The notes: generated by a model not told the origin, from the sequence alone. Positions 53,701 through 62,951 are shown, numbered from the stretch's first letter. The stretch is 64,000 bases of DNA from Bacteroidales bacterium (GCA_019454985.1 JACFNF010000012.1:1-64000); one strand, 5' to 3'. Program-made: numbers and translations.

Positions 53701-54068
53701 TTGAACAAATCGGCAGCCGCTTTGATCACTGCAAAAGCTTCAGGTAATATCTGATTGAGTACCTCTTCCGTCTTTTCGTATTGTTGCTTCTCAAGCTTAT
53801 CTATCTGATTATAAATCTTTTCCTTGATATCAGCAGCAAGATCGTACTCGTTTTCCAATTGCTGCTTCAGTTGATTGATTTCTTTTTCTTCGGTAGCAAT
53901 CGCTTTCTCAATCGTATCCTTAAACTCTATGGTTTTATGGCGGAGGTCATCTACACTCAGATTGCTGATATGTTTGTATGCTTTGAGGATTTCGTCCAAA
54001 ATGGGCTGAATGGCTTTAAGGTCGCGACTGGCTTTGTCGCCAAAAAGTTTCTTAAAAAAAGTAAGCAT
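50769..54068 (-). CDS. secA: preprotein translocase ATPase SecA
   Basis: 1099 residues, the long Bacteroidota form. Nucleotide-binding domain 1 with Walker [14 protein letters not shown] (about 190) and [12 protein letters not shown] (about 295); an insertion rich in charged residues (about 330-480); NBD2 with [13 protein letters not shown] (about 680) and [10 protein letters not shown] (about 725); and a C-terminal zinc motif [13 protein letters not shown] (about 1080). It drives proteins through SecYEG. The leader of about 55 nt has no obvious secretion-monitor peptide. First gene of a likely secA - lipoprotein - patatin - pyrH - GT39 run. Confidence 0.97.
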   Translation of the reverse strand: MLTFFKKLFGDKASRDLKAIQPILDEILKAYKHISNLSVDDLRHKTIEFKDTIEKAIATEEKEINQLKQQLENEYDLAADIKEKIYNQIDKLEKQQYEKTEEVLNQILPEAFAVIKAAADLFKNNERIIARATDLDRNLAAQHDFVEIEGDLSVYKNSWMAGGNLITWDMVHYDVQFIGGIVLHQGKISEMATGEGKTLVATLPVYLNALAGKGVHVVTVNDYLAKRDSEWMGVIYNFLGLTVDCIDKHEPNSVARRNAYLADITYGTNNEFGFDYLRDNMTGNPDELVQRKHHYAIVDEVDSVLIDDARTPLIISGPTPKGENQEFDTLKPDVMKLYNAQKTLVTSILAEAKKLLQGPAPTDEKRGGELLLRAHRGLPKNNALIKFLSEEGMRSLMQKTEGFYLQEQAKNMHIIDDELYFVIDEKLNSVELTEKGIDLLTASYNDPNFFILPDVGAEIAEIERQELDEEKKLDKKSELIQNFGIKSERLHTVHQLLKAYTLFEKDVEYVIIENKIKIVDEQTGRIMEGRRYSDGLHQAIEAKENVKVEAATQTYATITLQNYFRMYKKLAGMTGTAETEAGEFWDIYKLDVVVIPTNKPILRDDREDLVYKTKREKFNAVIDEIQKLVEQHRPVLVGTTSVETSELLSRMLQRKNIQHNVLNAKLHQREALIVKEAGQPGVVTIATNMAGRGTDIKLGPRVKEAGGLAIIGTERHESRRVDRQLRGRSGRQGDPGSSQFFVSLEDDLMRMFGSGRIAGLMDRLGLKEGEVIQHSMITKSIERAQKKVEENNFGTRKRLLEYDDVMNAQREVIYKKRHHALFGERLSVDISNMLYDLGENLIAEYQQQHDYEGLRIAVIKSMGIEPPFSEKDFVQSKVDDMAEALFAKATANYKEKTRRIGEKTMPVIRDVFERQKMYENIAIPITDGHKGMQVIVNLKKAVENGAREVALSIEKSISLALIDESWKEHLRELDELKQSVQNATYEQKDPLLIYKFESFELFKTMIHRINKEVISFLMRADIPMQDPSNVREAHRPRGLDRSRMKEERNDLLSQAHSNTQHNEVTQPIVAEKKVGRNEPCPCGSGKKFKNCHGKMLNEN

Positions 54069-54515
54069 GGTCTATAATGTTTCTTCGTGCTGAAATGGCA
54101 ATAATTATTCCAAAAAACGGATTGGCTGCAAAATTACGCCATTTTCCGCAGCTTTTTACTGCCTAATCCTGAACAACACACGAAATAATTCGGGCTTTTC
54201 AATGGGTTTGTGGTTCTATCAGCTTAGTACAAAACATTTTGTTTACTCAGAATTGCTTATTCTTAAGCAGCAGGATTACGAACTGATCTGTTAATCATAT
54301 TTTCTGGTTCAATACCATTAAACCCTATGTGTTTGTATTTTCAATGAATATGGAGTAAAAGTTCGAAACGTATTGATAAAAATCATTTTCCAGAATTTCC
54401 GGATTAGAAGCATTTGAACCCACAAAATCAGATTCATGAATACTCATTCTTATAATGGGAAGCCACAAAAATCAATTATAAACAAAAGGACAAGCCCATC
54501 ACAGCATGCCGTTGT
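54069..54515. other. intergenic region between secA and the thioredoxin-like gene
   Basis: About 450 bp. It carries the secA promoter (54129-54136) and otherwise nothing I can support: no tRNA-like fold, no strong hairpin, no gene-like frame. Confidence 0.5.
54129..54136 (-). promoter_or_regulatory. -7 box of secA
   Basis: Minus-strand TAATTTTG, 60 nt before the ATG. Confidence 0.5.
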
Positions 54516-55877
54516 TTATCTCAGAAAACGACCAATATGATAATCAATATTTTCGGAAGGCGCCGGCGACATGGCAATACGTCGGTCAGGGAACAGCAGA
54601 ACGATCTCCGGAAAAACTTTGATATTATATCTTTCGTATGCCAAAATATCGTCGCCAGTATGCACCACTTCCAATCCAGATTCCCTTTTTTCCATTTCAG
54701 CTTTGACCGCCGCAAAGCCCGATTTTGTGGAAACCACCAACATCTTCACCTGATCTGCGTACTTCTCGTTGATGGGCGACAGTTGTTCCAACAGGCGAAG
54801 ACATACTTCGCAATTTTCTTTCACGAAAACCAGCGCCAAAAGCTTGGCTGACAATTTGTCGGGCAGGGCATCGTTTCCGGCTGCATCGAGAAGCCGGATG
54901 GGCGGCGCAGGGCTTCCAAAGGTCAGATGTTCACGTGTTACAATTATATTTTCGGCAATCCGGCGATGATCAAGGTAACGCGACGAAGATGATACCTCAT
55001 TAAGTATCTGACGAATAGCTCCTTTAGCAAATGCCGGATGATGAAATAACCGATCGAGGTGCATGAGCATCACCAACTCACGAAGAGCAGGCTCCCCTTC
55101 AAAAAGCGGATCCTCAGAAAGATATTTTGTCAAACTTTTAAATCCTTGGCTGCTGGCCAAAATAAAGCCGTCAAAACTGGTTTCTTTGGAAGTGGACAAA
55201 AAATAATCCCCGAAATACTGGTCGAGCATGGCCATATATTCCGGATTTCTAAGCTGTTTGGGTTTGTTTTTAAAGAAGACAGAAAATATCTGATGTGGGA
55301 TCATTTTTTTGATTGGTACGGCAATCGAAGCAAGTTTGTAGAAGCGATATGATTCCAGAAACGAATCGTTGCTTGCCGGGACTTCGGTTTGCATAGCAAG
55401 ACGCAGGCTATCGTAAAGGTCGGCCCGGCCATAGCGTTGGGCAATTGCAAATCGTTGAACAACAAAAGTATTATAGATGAAATTCAGCTTACCAAACTGT
55501 TCCTGTAATCCTTGGTCGGTTGCGCTTTTAACACTGACTTCAAGGGGCTGAGGATCGAAATAGGCTGCCGGAGATGTTCCCTGATTGAAAAGGAAAGACA
55601 GCTCGTAAGCGGATCCGGGCTTGAGCAAAAGCTGGCAACGATGCAGCCCTATTGCAATCTGGCTTACCTCGGTCGCTTCTAAAGGAAAAGTCAAGTCAAA
55701 TGAACCTTTGAAATCGGTTTTGGCAGAGGCAATCAGGCTATCAGCTCCGCTGATGTAATCTTTAACCACAATCACCCGCACAAGCTGGCCAGGCAGTGCC
55801 GTAGAGCCTTTGATTTTCACAGGCAAAGCACTCAGCGATAAAGGGATACAAAGCAAAAACAGAAAAATCCGGCACAT
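54516..55877 (-). CDS. exported thioredoxin-like (TlpA-type) protein
   Basis: 453 residues. Signal peptide MCRIFLFLLCIPLSLSALP; an N-terminal DUF4369-like beta domain (about 20-115); a helical middle (about 120-310); and a C-terminal thioredoxin-like domain (about 325-453) with the redox motif C-E-V-C in FVKENCEVCLRLL and the cis-Pro region KVFPEIVLLFP. It probably performs thiol-disulfide chemistry in the periplasm. The CEVC motif is unusual compared with CPxC. I start at ATG 55877; the frame begins with TTG 55892, which adds five residues. Follows coaD by 35 bp on the same strand. Confidence 0.82.
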   Translation of the reverse strand: MCRIFLFLLCIPLSLSALPVKIKGSTALPGQLVRVIVVKDYISGADSLIASAKTDFKGSFDLTFPLEATEVSQIAIGLHRCQLLLKPGSAYELSFLFNQGTSPAAYFDPQPLEVSVKSATDQGLQEQFGKLNFIYNTFVVQRFAIAQRYGRADLYDSLRLAMQTEVPASNDSFLESYRFYKLASIAVPIKKMIPHQIFSVFFKNKPKQLRNPEYMAMLDQYFGDYFLSTSKETSFDGFILASSQGFKSLTKYLSEDPLFEGEPALRELVMLMHLDRLFHHPAFAKGAIRQILNEVSSSSRYLDHRRIAENIIVTREHLTFGSPAPPIRLLDAAGNDALPDKLSAKLLALVFVKENCEVCLRLLEQLSPINEKYADQVKMLVVSTKSGFAAVKAEMEKRESGLEVVHTGDDILAYERYNIKVFPEIVLLFPDRRIAMSPAPSENIDYHIGRFLR

Positions 55878-55912
55878 GAAAATCGTTTGCAACAGAACGT
55901 TGGGTTGCGCTT

Positions 55913-56374
55913 TTATATTGTTAGCCGGATGCCTTTAGGGATAAAGGGCGTGGTATCGCCTCCGTTTCGAAAGATGTCGCGGATGATACTTGAAGTTACC
56001 GGCGTAAGTCCGGGAGCGGTGAGCATGAAAACTGTCTCAATATCGGGCGTCATCATTTGATTCATTTGCCCAATTCCACGTTCAAACTCAAAATCGGCCG
56101 AGGTACGTAAGCCACGCAAAATGAATCCTGCATCCATCTTGCGACAAAATTCTACCGTAAGCCCTTCATACTCCATCACTTTTACCTGAGGGTGCGCACG
56201 AAAGACCTGTTCGATCCATTGCCGGCGTCGATCAATAGGAAAAAAGCCTTGTTTGAGCTGATTTTTTCCAATGGCAACGATGATTTCGTCGAAAATTTTC
56301 AGCGCCCTTAGCACAAGGGCTTCATGGCCTAAAGTGATCGGGTCGAACGATCCGGGGAAAACGGCACGTTTCAT
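55913..56374 (-). CDS. coaD: phosphopantetheine adenylyltransferase
   Basis: A 153-residue nucleotidyltransferase with the T/HxGH-type motif FPGSFDPITLGHEALVLRA (about 6-24), ILRGLRTSADFEFE (about 88) and TPVTSSIIRDI (about 123). It is the penultimate step of coenzyme A synthesis. It lies 21 bp after the nudix gene stop on the same strand, so is probably co-transcribed. Confidence 0.97.
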   Translation of the reverse strand: MKRAVFPGSFDPITLGHEALVLRALKIFDEIIVAIGKNQLKQGFFPIDRRRQWIEQVFRAHPQVKVMEYEGLTVEFCRKMDAGFILRGLRTSADFEFERGIGQMNQMMTPDIETVFMLTAPGLTPVTSSIIRDIFRNGGDTTPFIPKGIRLTI

Positions 56375-56395
56375 TCTGAGGTGATTAAGATTGTT

Positions 56396-57013
56396 TCAGG
56401 TTAAAATTTGGCTGCCCAACACTTCCTGTACCGAGCGATAACATTGCTGCAAAACGTCTGGCAATCGTTCAGGGTCTATCCACTCTGCTTTTTCAATACC
56501 TTCCGATCGTTGAGGAATAAGGTTTTCATTCCCTTCGTAACGCATGGCAAACCAGCAGGTATGTTTCAGATGCCAGCGACCTTTCAACATATAACAATGC
56601 CATGTGTCGGGCAGTTGCTCCAAAAGAATCAGCTTCGACAGGCCGGTTTCTTCGGCAATCTCACGCAAGGCGGTTTCCCGATGTGTTTCTCCGGGATCAA
56701 CATGGCCTTTGGGTAAATCCCAGTGATGATTGCGAAAGATAAACAAAACAGCGCCAGCCGGGTTGGTGACAACGCCTCCCGCTGCTTCAACCTGAATCAT
56801 TTGTGGCATCCATATTTTGAAGAAAGTATCGGGCGAGTTGTTGCTTAAGATATAATGATTCAACGAGTTGCCTCCCTTGAGCCAGGTCGTAATAATTTCA
56901 TGTGCAGACTGCTCGGGCAAAATGGAGCCGAAGCCGTCAGCAGCAGTGTTTTCTGTAAGGTTTATCAGGGAGATACACCTGTTTTCACAAAATATTTTAT
57001 AGTTTTGCCGCAT
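56396..57013 (-). CDS. NUDIX hydrolase
   Basis: 205 residues with a variable N-terminal segment (1-70, MRQNYKIFCENRCISL) and a NUDIX fold (about 72-200) with the box GHVDPGETHRETALREIAEETGL (about 102-124), complete for metal binding. The substrate cannot be predicted. The N-terminus resembles that of related Bacteroidota proteins, supporting the ATG at 57013. That start overlaps the pyrE start in the palindrome CATG, so the two genes diverge from the same four bases. Followed by coaD. Confidence 0.88.
   Translation of the reverse strand: MRQNYKIFCENRCISLINLTENTAADGFGSILPEQSAHEIITTWLKGGNSLNHYILSNNSPDTFFKIWMPQMIQVEAAGGVVTNPAGAVLFIFRNHHWDLPKGHVDPGETHRETALREIAEETGLSKLILLEQLPDTWHCYMLKGRWHLKHTCWFAMRYEGNENLIPQRSEGIEKAEWIDPERLPDVLQQCYRSVQEVLGSQILT
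57000..57007 (+). promoter_or_regulatory. -7 box of pyrE (leaderless transcript predicted)
   Basis: TAGTTTTG ending 4 nt before the pyrE ATG, so transcription should begin at or within a few bases of the start codon. Confidence 0.6.
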
Positions 57014-57662
57014 GAAAAATGATCAATCAACACTGGCACTCGCAGGTTTTCTTCTGCAAATTAAAGCAATAAAACTGAATCCCACCAAACCATTTACCTG
57101 GGCTTCGGGTATAAAAAGTCCGATTTATTGCGACAACCGCATCACCTTGTCTTATCCGCACATCCGCACCCATATCCGTCAGGAATTTGTGAATCTGATT
57201 TTAGAGAGATATGGCCGCCCCGACCTCATTGCCGGCGTGGCAACTGGCGCCATAGCTCAAGGCGCCCTTGTGGCTCAGGAAATGGGATTGCCCTTTGCAT
57301 ATGTACGAAGCGAAAAAAAATCACACGGTCTCACCAACCTCATCGAGGGCGTTGTTGAAGCCGGACAATCGGTGGTTGTGATTGAAGACTTAGTCTCGAC
57401 CGGAGGAAGTAGCTTGAAAGCCGTAGAAGCTCTTCGCGAACAAGGCGCAAACGTCAAGGGGCTGATTGCCATCTTTACTTATGGTATGAAAACCAGTGTG
57501 GAAGCTTTCAAAAAAGCCAACTGCGAGTTGATTACCCTCACCGACTACGATGCACTGATCCGTAAAGCCGTTGAAGAGAGTTATATCAACACCGAAGAGC
57601 ATGCCTCGCTGCTCGAATGGAAAGCCGACCCAAAAGCCTGGAGCGACAATCACTCATCCTAA
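57012..57662 (+). CDS. pyrE: orotate phosphoribosyltransferase
   Basis: A 216-residue type I phosphoribosyltransferase. Family words: FTWASGIKSPIYCDNR (about 28-43), PDLIAGVATGAIAQGALVA (about 73), YVRSEKKSHGLTNLIEG (about 97) and the PRPP-binding loop VVVIEDLVSTGGSSLKAVE (about 120-138). It joins orotate to PRPP in pyrimidine synthesis. The ATG is shared with the divergent nudix gene through CATG; the promoter box implies a leaderless mRNA. A SRPBCC gene follows 12 bp after its stop. Confidence 0.97.
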   Translation: MKNDQSTLALAGFLLQIKAIKLNPTKPFTWASGIKSPIYCDNRITLSYPHIRTHIRQEFVNLILERYGRPDLIAGVATGAIAQGALVAQEMGLPFAYVRSEKKSHGLTNLIEGVVEAGQSVVVIEDLVSTGGSSLKAVEALREQGANVKGLIAIFTYGMKTSVEAFKKANCELITLTDYDALIRKAVEESYINTEEHASLLEWKADPKAWSDNHSS

Positions 57663-57674
57663 AAAAAAGACTCT

Positions 57675-58073
57675 ATGAATATCTCAAGCCAATGGAAAGA
57701 AACGGGCAAAAGTGCCGGAGAGGTTTATGCTTTTGTGAGTGATCTCCGAAACATGAACGGTTTGATGCCTGAACAGGTAAGCAACTGGCAAGCCGAAAAA
57801 GACCGGTGTTCGTTCGACATCAAAGGGATGGCCAGTTTTAACCTGAAGCTCGACGAACAGGTGCCGGGCAAGCGCATTCGGCTGATCCCCGACGGAAAAT
57901 CGCCATTTGGCTTCGAACTGATTCTGCACCTGCGCGAAAAAACTGAAATGAATTCCGAGGCAATGGTTGAAATTACCGCCGACTTAAATCCAATGATGGC
58001 CATGATGGTAAAAAACCCTCTGCAAAATATCGTCAACATCATTGCCGGCAAGCTCAGCGCTCATTTCGGCTGA
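57675..58073 (+). CDS. SRPBCC family protein
   Basis: A 132-residue START/SRPBCC-like protein (VYAFVSDLRNMNGLMPEQVSNW near 15, FELILHLREKTEMNSEAMVEITADLNPMM near 80) with a hydrophobic ligand cavity expected. No signal peptide. Ligand unknown. Co-transcribed with pyrE by position. Its last 13 bp overlap the end of the convergent birA gene. Confidence 0.8.
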   Translation: MNISSQWKETGKSAGEVYAFVSDLRNMNGLMPEQVSNWQAEKDRCSFDIKGMASFNLKLDEQVPGKRIRLIPDGKSPFGFELILHLREKTEMNSEAMVEITADLNPMMAMMVKNPLQNIVNIIAGKLSAHFG

Positions 58074-58825
58074 GGGCAAGCTCGGTGCAGAAAATTCAAC
58101 CCTTTCAGATCAAATAGTTGTTCACCACGGCCATCAATGTCTAATCGCAGATGACCATAAGGGCTGATGCCCCGAATAATGCCGCAAACGTTTTCAGACC
58201 CAATCTGATACAACATCGGTTGATCGAAATAAAGTAAATTGGTCAGATAATCAGCCTCCGTCGTCTTTGGGTCAGCAAAATACTGTCGCGTTTCACGATC
58301 GAAATTTTCCAGAAAAGATTCCATCAACAGCAACGGACTCAACTCTTCGCCTCCTATTTGAACCAATGAAACAGGGTTTGGCAACGAAGCCGGAAAAGCG
58401 TTTTCGTTCACATTCAGTCCAATACCTATAACAGAATATTCAATTTCGCGACCCTGAATGATATTGGAAATCAGGATACCGGCCAGTTTTTTCTGATTCC
58501 AGTAAAGATCGTTTGGCCATTTAATGGCGAAGCCGTCATTGGGGAAATGCGTCCGAACGGTGTGAAGCAACGCCAGAGAAACGATTTTGGTGATATCAAA
58601 TTGATTTTCAGCTTTGATAGGACCCAATTTTAAACCAATGCTCATCAAAAGGTTTTTTCCGGCAGTGCTGTGCCAGGTGTTTTGGCCGATACCTCTCCCA
58701 TTATCCTGATATCCGGCACGGATACACAATGGAACCGCCTCAGCGCCACTTTTATATGCTTCCATGACAAGGCTGTTCGTAGAGCCGGTTCGTTCTAAGT
58801 AGATCCGTTGAAATTCCATGAACAT
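58061..58825 (-). CDS. birA: biotin-[acetyl-CoA-carboxylase] ligase
   Basis: A 254-residue BirA without an N-terminal DNA-binding domain. Catalytic words: GSTNSLV (about 13-19), YQDNGRGIGQNTWHSTAGKNLLMS (about 38-62, the GRGR-type biotinyl-AMP loop here as GRGIGQ), IKWPNDLYWNQKKLAGILIS (about 100-119) and GIGLNVN (about 133). It attaches biotin to carboxylase subunits. Either ATG 58825 or 58819 (two residues shorter) is possible. A minus-strand TAGCTTTG box (58836-58843) lies upstream. Confidence 0.95.
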   Translation of the reverse strand: MFMEFQRIYLERTGSTNSLVMEAYKSGAEAVPLCIRAGYQDNGRGIGQNTWHSTAGKNLLMSIGLKLGPIKAENQFDITKIVSLALLHTVRTHFPNDGFAIKWPNDLYWNQKKLAGILISNIIQGREIEYSVIGIGLNVNENAFPASLPNPVSLVQIGGEELSPLLLMESFLENFDRETRQYFADPKTTEADYLTNLLYFDQPMLYQIGSENVCGIIRGISPYGHLRLDIDGRGEQLFDLKGLNFLHRACPQPK

Positions 58826-58835
58826 TCTTTTGCGG

Positions 58836-58843
58836 CAAAGCTA
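58836..58843 (-). promoter_or_regulatory. -7 box of birA
   Basis: Minus-strand TAGCTTTG, exact TAnnTTTG, 10 nt before ATG 58825. Confidence 0.55.
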
Positions 58844-58911
58844 TAAAAAGTGCCGGGAAGCTGACCTTTTGTCATGAAAAAACCAGATGCCGGCACTGAA
58901 CTAAAAAACAG

Positions 58912-58919
58912 TAATTTTG
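58912..58919 (+). promoter_or_regulatory. -7 box of the rsfS-ftsH-LUD unit
   Basis: TAATTTTG, 22 nt before the rsfS ATG. Confidence 0.55.
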
Positions 58920-58941
58920 TTGATTGATTTAATGCCAAAAC

Positions 58942-59319
58942 ATGCGGAAACGACATCAGAGCCCAAACAGCGAAATTTTACTGCAAACCATTGTGCATAC
59001 AATGCAAGAAAAGAAAGGCAAAGGCATCGTAAGCCTGAACCTGAAAAAAATCAATTCGGCCATCACCGATTATTTTGTCATTTGTCATGCCACATCACGT
59101 GCACAAGTGGACTCCATTGCCCAGCACATTGTTAACGAAGTATCGGTCAAATGCGGGCAAAAACCATACAACAAGGAGGGGTTTGAAAATGCGGAATGGA
59201 TTTTGATTGACTATATTGATGTAGTCGTTCACGTTTTCCTCGACCTTGCACGCAACTATTACCAGCTCGAACAACTTTGGGCCGATGCCGAGAAAACCGC
59301 ATACGACGATCAGGATTGA
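58942..59319 (+). CDS. rsfS: ribosomal silencing factor RsfS
   Basis: 125 residues with the RsfS core ITDYFVICHATSRAQVDSIA (about 42-61), WILIDYIDVVVHVFL (about 91-105) and ARNYYQLEQLWADA. It binds ribosomal protein L14 and blocks subunit joining when nutrients are short. The ATG at 58942 gives the usual N-terminal helix. First gene of the rsfS-ftsH-LUD run; ftsH starts 23 bp later. Confidence 0.95.
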   Translation: MRKRHQSPNSEILLQTIVHTMQEKKGKGIVSLNLKKINSAITDYFVICHATSRAQVDSIAQHIVNEVSVKCGQKPYNKEGFENAEWILIDYIDVVVHVFLDLARNYYQLEQLWADAEKTAYDDQD

Positions 59320-59342
59320 ATAATTAATGTTGGAAAAAATAC

Positions 59343-61391
59343 ATGAAGCCTAAAGAAAAAAACAGAAAGCCGACTGTCCCAAAATTGTCAAAAGACGAAA
59401 ACCCAAAACAAGGATTCAATTTTTACTGGATTTACGGTCTGCTTGCGCTTGTTTTCCTCGCACTCCAGATTTATAATTGGGGGTCGGGACCTAAACGCAT
59501 TGAAAAAGGTGAGCTGATCAAAATGCTCAAAGAACAGGACATCGAACGTATTGACTTGATCAACAGGGAGATGGCCGAAATCTTTTTGAAGCCCGATCGT
59601 TTGGCCAAATACACCGAAAAAGGCGAGACTCCCAAACCATCGAACAATGCCTTTTCGGAACGTCTTCCTGATTTTGTATATCAGATCGGCGAAGTCAGCA
59701 CTTTTGAGGAAGACCTTGCCAAAGCACAGGAATCGGTTGAAAATCCGATCTATGCCAATAATAAGACGCGTCGCAACTGGGGTTCTGATATCTTCAACTG
59801 GATTTTTCCGGTGATTATTCTCATTGGCATCTGGCTATTCATCATGCGAATGATGAGTCGTGGCGCCGGTGGGGCCGGCGGACAGATTTTCAACATCGGG
59901 AAATCAAAGGCACAGCTTTTCGACAAAAACACTGATGTAAATGTTACGTTTAAAGACGTAGCAGGCCTCGAAGAAGCCAAATTGGAGGTAATGGAAATCG
60001 TTGATTTCCTGAAAAATCCGGATAAATACACCAAACTTGGAGGTAAAATACCGAAAGGCGTATTGCTTGTTGGCCCTCCCGGCACCGGAAAGACTTTATT
60101 GGCCAAATCGGTTGCCGGTGAAGCTCACGTGCCGTTTTTCTCGATCTCGGGTTCCGACTTTGTTGAAATGTTTGTTGGTGTGGGCGCTTCACGCGTTCGC
60201 GACCTTTTCAAACAAGCCAAAGAAAAGTCGCCCTGCATCATCTTCATTGACGAGATTGACGCCATCGGCCGCGCCAGAGGAAAGAATCCGGCCACCGGTG
60301 CAAACGATGAACGCGAGAACACACTGAATCAGCTTCTTACTGAGATGGATGGCTTTGGAACCAATTCGGGCGTCATCGTGCTAGCCGCTACCAACCGCGC
60401 CGATATTTTAGACCGTGCGCTGATGCGTGCCGGACGGTTTGACCGTCAAATCTATGTAGAACTGCCTGACCTTGAAGGCCGTAAAGAAATTTTTGAAGTT
60501 CATATGCGCCCCCTCAAATTAGATGGCAGTGTGGACAAGGATTTTCTGGCAAAACAAACTCCCGGATTCTCAGGCGCCGACATTGCCAATGTGTGCAACG
60601 AATCGGCATTAATTGCAGCCCGGCACAACCACGAAACCATCACGAAACAGGATTTCATGGATGCCATTGACCGCATCATCGGCGGATTAGAAAAGAAAAA
60701 TAAGATTATCTCGGCCAGCGAGAAAAAAGTGGTGGCCTATCACGAGTCAGGCCATGCCACAGTGAGCTGGCTGCTTGAGCATGCTCATCCCTTGGTAAAA
60801 GTAACCATCGTACCTCGCGGCAAGTCACTGGGCGCCGCCTGGTATCTGCCCGAAGAACGCAGTATCACCACTTATGAACAAATGTTTGATGAGTTGGTGG
60901 CCACCCTTGGAGGTCGCGCTGCCGAACAGGTGATATTTGGCAAAATCTCTACCGGAGCGCTCAACGACCTCGAAAAAGTGACCAAACAAGCCTATGCAAT
61001 GGTCACTTATTATGGCCTAAGTAAAAAAGTGGGAAACCTGAGTTTTTACGACTCCACCGGTCAGCAGGAATTTTCGTTTAACAAACCTTTCAGTGAAAAA
61101 ACCAACGAAATCATTGATCAGGAAATCAGCGAAATTGTGGAATCTGCCTATGCCAAAGCAGTGGAAATCCTTACCCAAAACAAGGATGGGTTGATTCAAT
61201 TAGCCGAGAAATTACTTGAAAAAGAGGTGATTTTTGGAGAAGATTTGGAGAATATTTTCGGAAAGCGGCCCTGGACAAAGGAAGAACCTGTAGCAAAACC
61301 CCTTGTGACAGCCGATACCGACAATCAGTTTACGGAAAAAGAATTAACCGAAACTGCCAAAACCGATATCCGGGAAGGTAGTGAAGTTTAA
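59343..61391 (+). CDS. ftsH: ATP-dependent zinc metalloprotease FtsH
   Basis: 682 residues. Two membrane helices (about 27-45 and 143-163) flank a periplasmic domain; the AAA+ domain has Walker A GPPGTGKT (244-251), Walker [12 protein letters not shown] (about 300) and the second region of homology near [19 protein letters not shown]; the protease domain has H467-E-S-G-H471 and a downstream Asp in [14 protein letters not shown]. It removes misassembled membrane proteins and some regulators. Full length with an acidic tail. Conserved between rsfS and the LUD gene. Confidence 0.97.
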   Translation: MKPKEKNRKPTVPKLSKDENPKQGFNFYWIYGLLALVFLALQIYNWGSGPKRIEKGELIKMLKEQDIERIDLINREMAEIFLKPDRLAKYTEKGETPKPSNNAFSERLPDFVYQIGEVSTFEEDLAKAQESVENPIYANNKTRRNWGSDIFNWIFPVIILIGIWLFIMRMMSRGAGGAGGQIFNIGKSKAQLFDKNTDVNVTFKDVAGLEEAKLEVMEIVDFLKNPDKYTKLGGKIPKGVLLVGPPGTGKTLLAKSVAGEAHVPFFSISGSDFVEMFVGVGASRVRDLFKQAKEKSPCIIFIDEIDAIGRARGKNPATGANDERENTLNQLLTEMDGFGTNSGVIVLAATNRADILDRALMRAGRFDRQIYVELPDLEGRKEIFEVHMRPLKLDGSVDKDFLAKQTPGFSGADIANVCNESALIAARHNHETITKQDFMDAIDRIIGGLEKKNKIISASEKKVVAYHESGHATVSWLLEHAHPLVKVTIVPRGKSLGAAWYLPEERSITTYEQMFDELVATLGGRAAEQVIFGKISTGALNDLEKVTKQAYAMVTYYGLSKKVGNLSFYDSTGQQEFSFNKPFSEKTNEIIDQEISEIVESAYAKAVEILTQNKDGLIQLAEKLLEKEVIFGEDLENIFGKRPWTKEEPVAKPLVTADTDNQFTEKELTETAKTDIREGSEV

Positions 61392-61412
61392 CCCGACAAA
61401 ACATTTACAAGG

Positions 61413-62063
61413 ATGAAAGATGCAACTCCTAAAGAGCAGATTTTAAGTAAGATAAGGAATGCACTGACCGAAAAAACTGTTAATCCCTACCAGGATAACG
61501 AAGTGATGATGGATGTCATCCGGTCGGTTGATTCGGAGGAAGATCCCGGAATCCTCTTCGCACAGGAGTTGATTGCGTTGGGAGGTCAATTTATCTATTG
61601 CGAGAATGAGCATGATTTTTTGGATAATCTTGCTGGGCTGATGCAGGAATTTAACTGGAGGTCGGTATGGTGCGAAGCACCACATATACTGAATTTACTT
61701 CGGATGGCCGAAATTCCCCACTTCTCATCTTTGCCGGATGAGTTGCCCGTGCCCTTGGTTTCCATCACTGCCTGCGAAAAACTCATCTCCTCATCGGGGA
61801 CCATCGTTGTGTCGGATGCCGGTAATGTCAGTCGCGCTTCGTATGCCTTTCCCGACATTCACCTTGTTGCAGCCTACAGTTCGCAGGTCACCGCCACCAT
61901 CAAAACCGCGCTTGAGGCAATCCGGAAGAAAAACAATGGGAACTTACCGCCACAATTGACTTTCATTTCCGGGCCGAGTCGTACAGCCGATATCGAAAAA
62001 ACGCTGGTTGTCGGCGCTCATGGCCCAACCCAGCTATTTGTTTTCCTCATTGATGATTTATAG
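61413..62063 (+). CDS. LUD-domain (LutC/YkgG-like) protein
   Basis: A 216-residue protein with the LUD fold (SRTADIEKTLVVGAHGPTQLFVFLIDD near the C-terminus, ISSSGTIVVSDAGNVSRASYAFPDIHLVAA near 125). LutC-like proteins act with LutA/LutB in lactate oxidation in other phyla, but no lutAB is present here, and this stand-alone version after ftsH is common in Bacteroidota with unknown function. It starts 21 bp after ftsH. Confidence 0.85.
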   Translation: MKDATPKEQILSKIRNALTEKTVNPYQDNEVMMDVIRSVDSEEDPGILFAQELIALGGQFIYCENEHDFLDNLAGLMQEFNWRSVWCEAPHILNLLRMAEIPHFSSLPDELPVPLVSITACEKLISSSGTIVVSDAGNVSRASYAFPDIHLVAAYSSQVTATIKTALEAIRKKNNGNLPPQLTFISGPSRTADIEKTLVVGAHGPTQLFVFLIDDL

Positions 62064-62087
62064 GCGGTTGCAGCGCGTTCTTTTTTG

Positions 62088-62095
62088 TATTTTTG
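62088..62095 (+). promoter_or_regulatory. -7 box of cdsA-psd
   Basis: TATTTTTG with TTG at 62068-62070 (17-nt spacer), 23 nt before the cdsA ATG. Confidence 0.5.
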
Positions 62096-62118
62096 CCTAC
62101 TTTTAATGGCCTAATTGC

Positions 62119-62949
62119 ATGAGTAGGATGAGAACTTTGCTGAAACGCACCTTTTACGGACTTATTTTTGCCCTTCTGATGATTGGCGCCATCCTTGGCG
62201 GCATGCGCGTTCTGATGATTTTCATGCTTATCGTAGCTATTCTGGGCACAGAAGAAAGTCTGAAACTTTTTTCTTCACTGAAACTCAGACCGTCCGACAA
62301 GAATATCGTTCGTTTTATCTCTTTCCTTTTTTTCCTCATTGCCTCTTTTGTAGCTACCCAAATGCTGCCTTTAAAAGCACTTTCGTTGCTTCCACTTTTG
62401 CTTCTCATGCCAATGGTTCACGCCTTATTCTCTAAGCGGCATCCACTTAACGAGCTGGGCACTGTTCATTGGTTTAACCTGTTATTTGTAGTTTTTCCCT
62501 CCGTGCTGATGTTGTTTTTCTACGATGAAACCATTGTTGGCCCCATGGCGGGCGGCCCCTTGCTGCTAGGCATTATTGTGGCCATCTGGGTAAACGACAC
62601 TTTTGCCTATTTGGTAGGAACCCAATTTGGCCGACATCGTCTTTTCAAACGTGTTTCACCTAAAAAAAGCTGGGAAGGTAGCATTGGCGGACTCTTCTTC
62701 ACATTGCTGGGCGCCGGATTGTTTGCGCATTTCTCGCAGCACATTGAACTTCATCACGCATTGATCATGGCTTTTATCATCGTGTTGAGTGGCAGCATCG
62801 GCGATTTGATTGAATCAGCCATGAAACGACAAGCCCATATGAAAGATTCGGGGAAAGTCATCCCTGGTCACGGAGGCATTTTAGATCGCTTTGATGCCAC
62901 CTTTTTCGCAATACCCTTTGTGTTTGTTTACCTGTTTTTAATCTACTAA
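62119..62949 (+). CDS. cdsA: phosphatidate cytidylyltransferase
   Basis: A 276-residue protein with about eight membrane helices and the C-terminal CDP-alcohol signature, SGSIGDLIESAMKRQAHMKDSGKVIPGHGGILDRFDA (about 225-262). It makes CDP-diacylglycerol, the precursor of phosphatidylserine and phosphatidylglycerol. psd starts 2 bp after its stop, so the two steps are co-expressed. Confidence 0.96.
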   Translation: MSRMRTLLKRTFYGLIFALLMIGAILGGMRVLMIFMLIVAILGTEESLKLFSSLKLRPSDKNIVRFISFLFFLIASFVATQMLPLKALSLLPLLLLMPMVHALFSKRHPLNELGTVHWFNLLFVVFPSVLMLFFYDETIVGPMAGGPLLLGIIVAIWVNDTFAYLVGTQFGRHRLFKRVSPKKSWEGSIGGLFFTLLGAGLFAHFSQHIELHHALIMAFIIVLSGSIGDLIESAMKRQAHMKDSGKVIPGHGGILDRFDATFFAIPFVFVYLFLIY

Positions 62950-62951
62950 CT

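Noticed and set aside
54069..54515. tRNA or small RNA in the secA upstream gap
   Set aside because: I looked for cloverleaf arms and a T-loop; only a stray GTTCGAA was found, with no pairing arms.
61413..62063. Lactate utilisation operon (LutC)
   Set aside because: No lutA or lutB beside it; the gene sits in the conserved ftsH neighbourhood instead.
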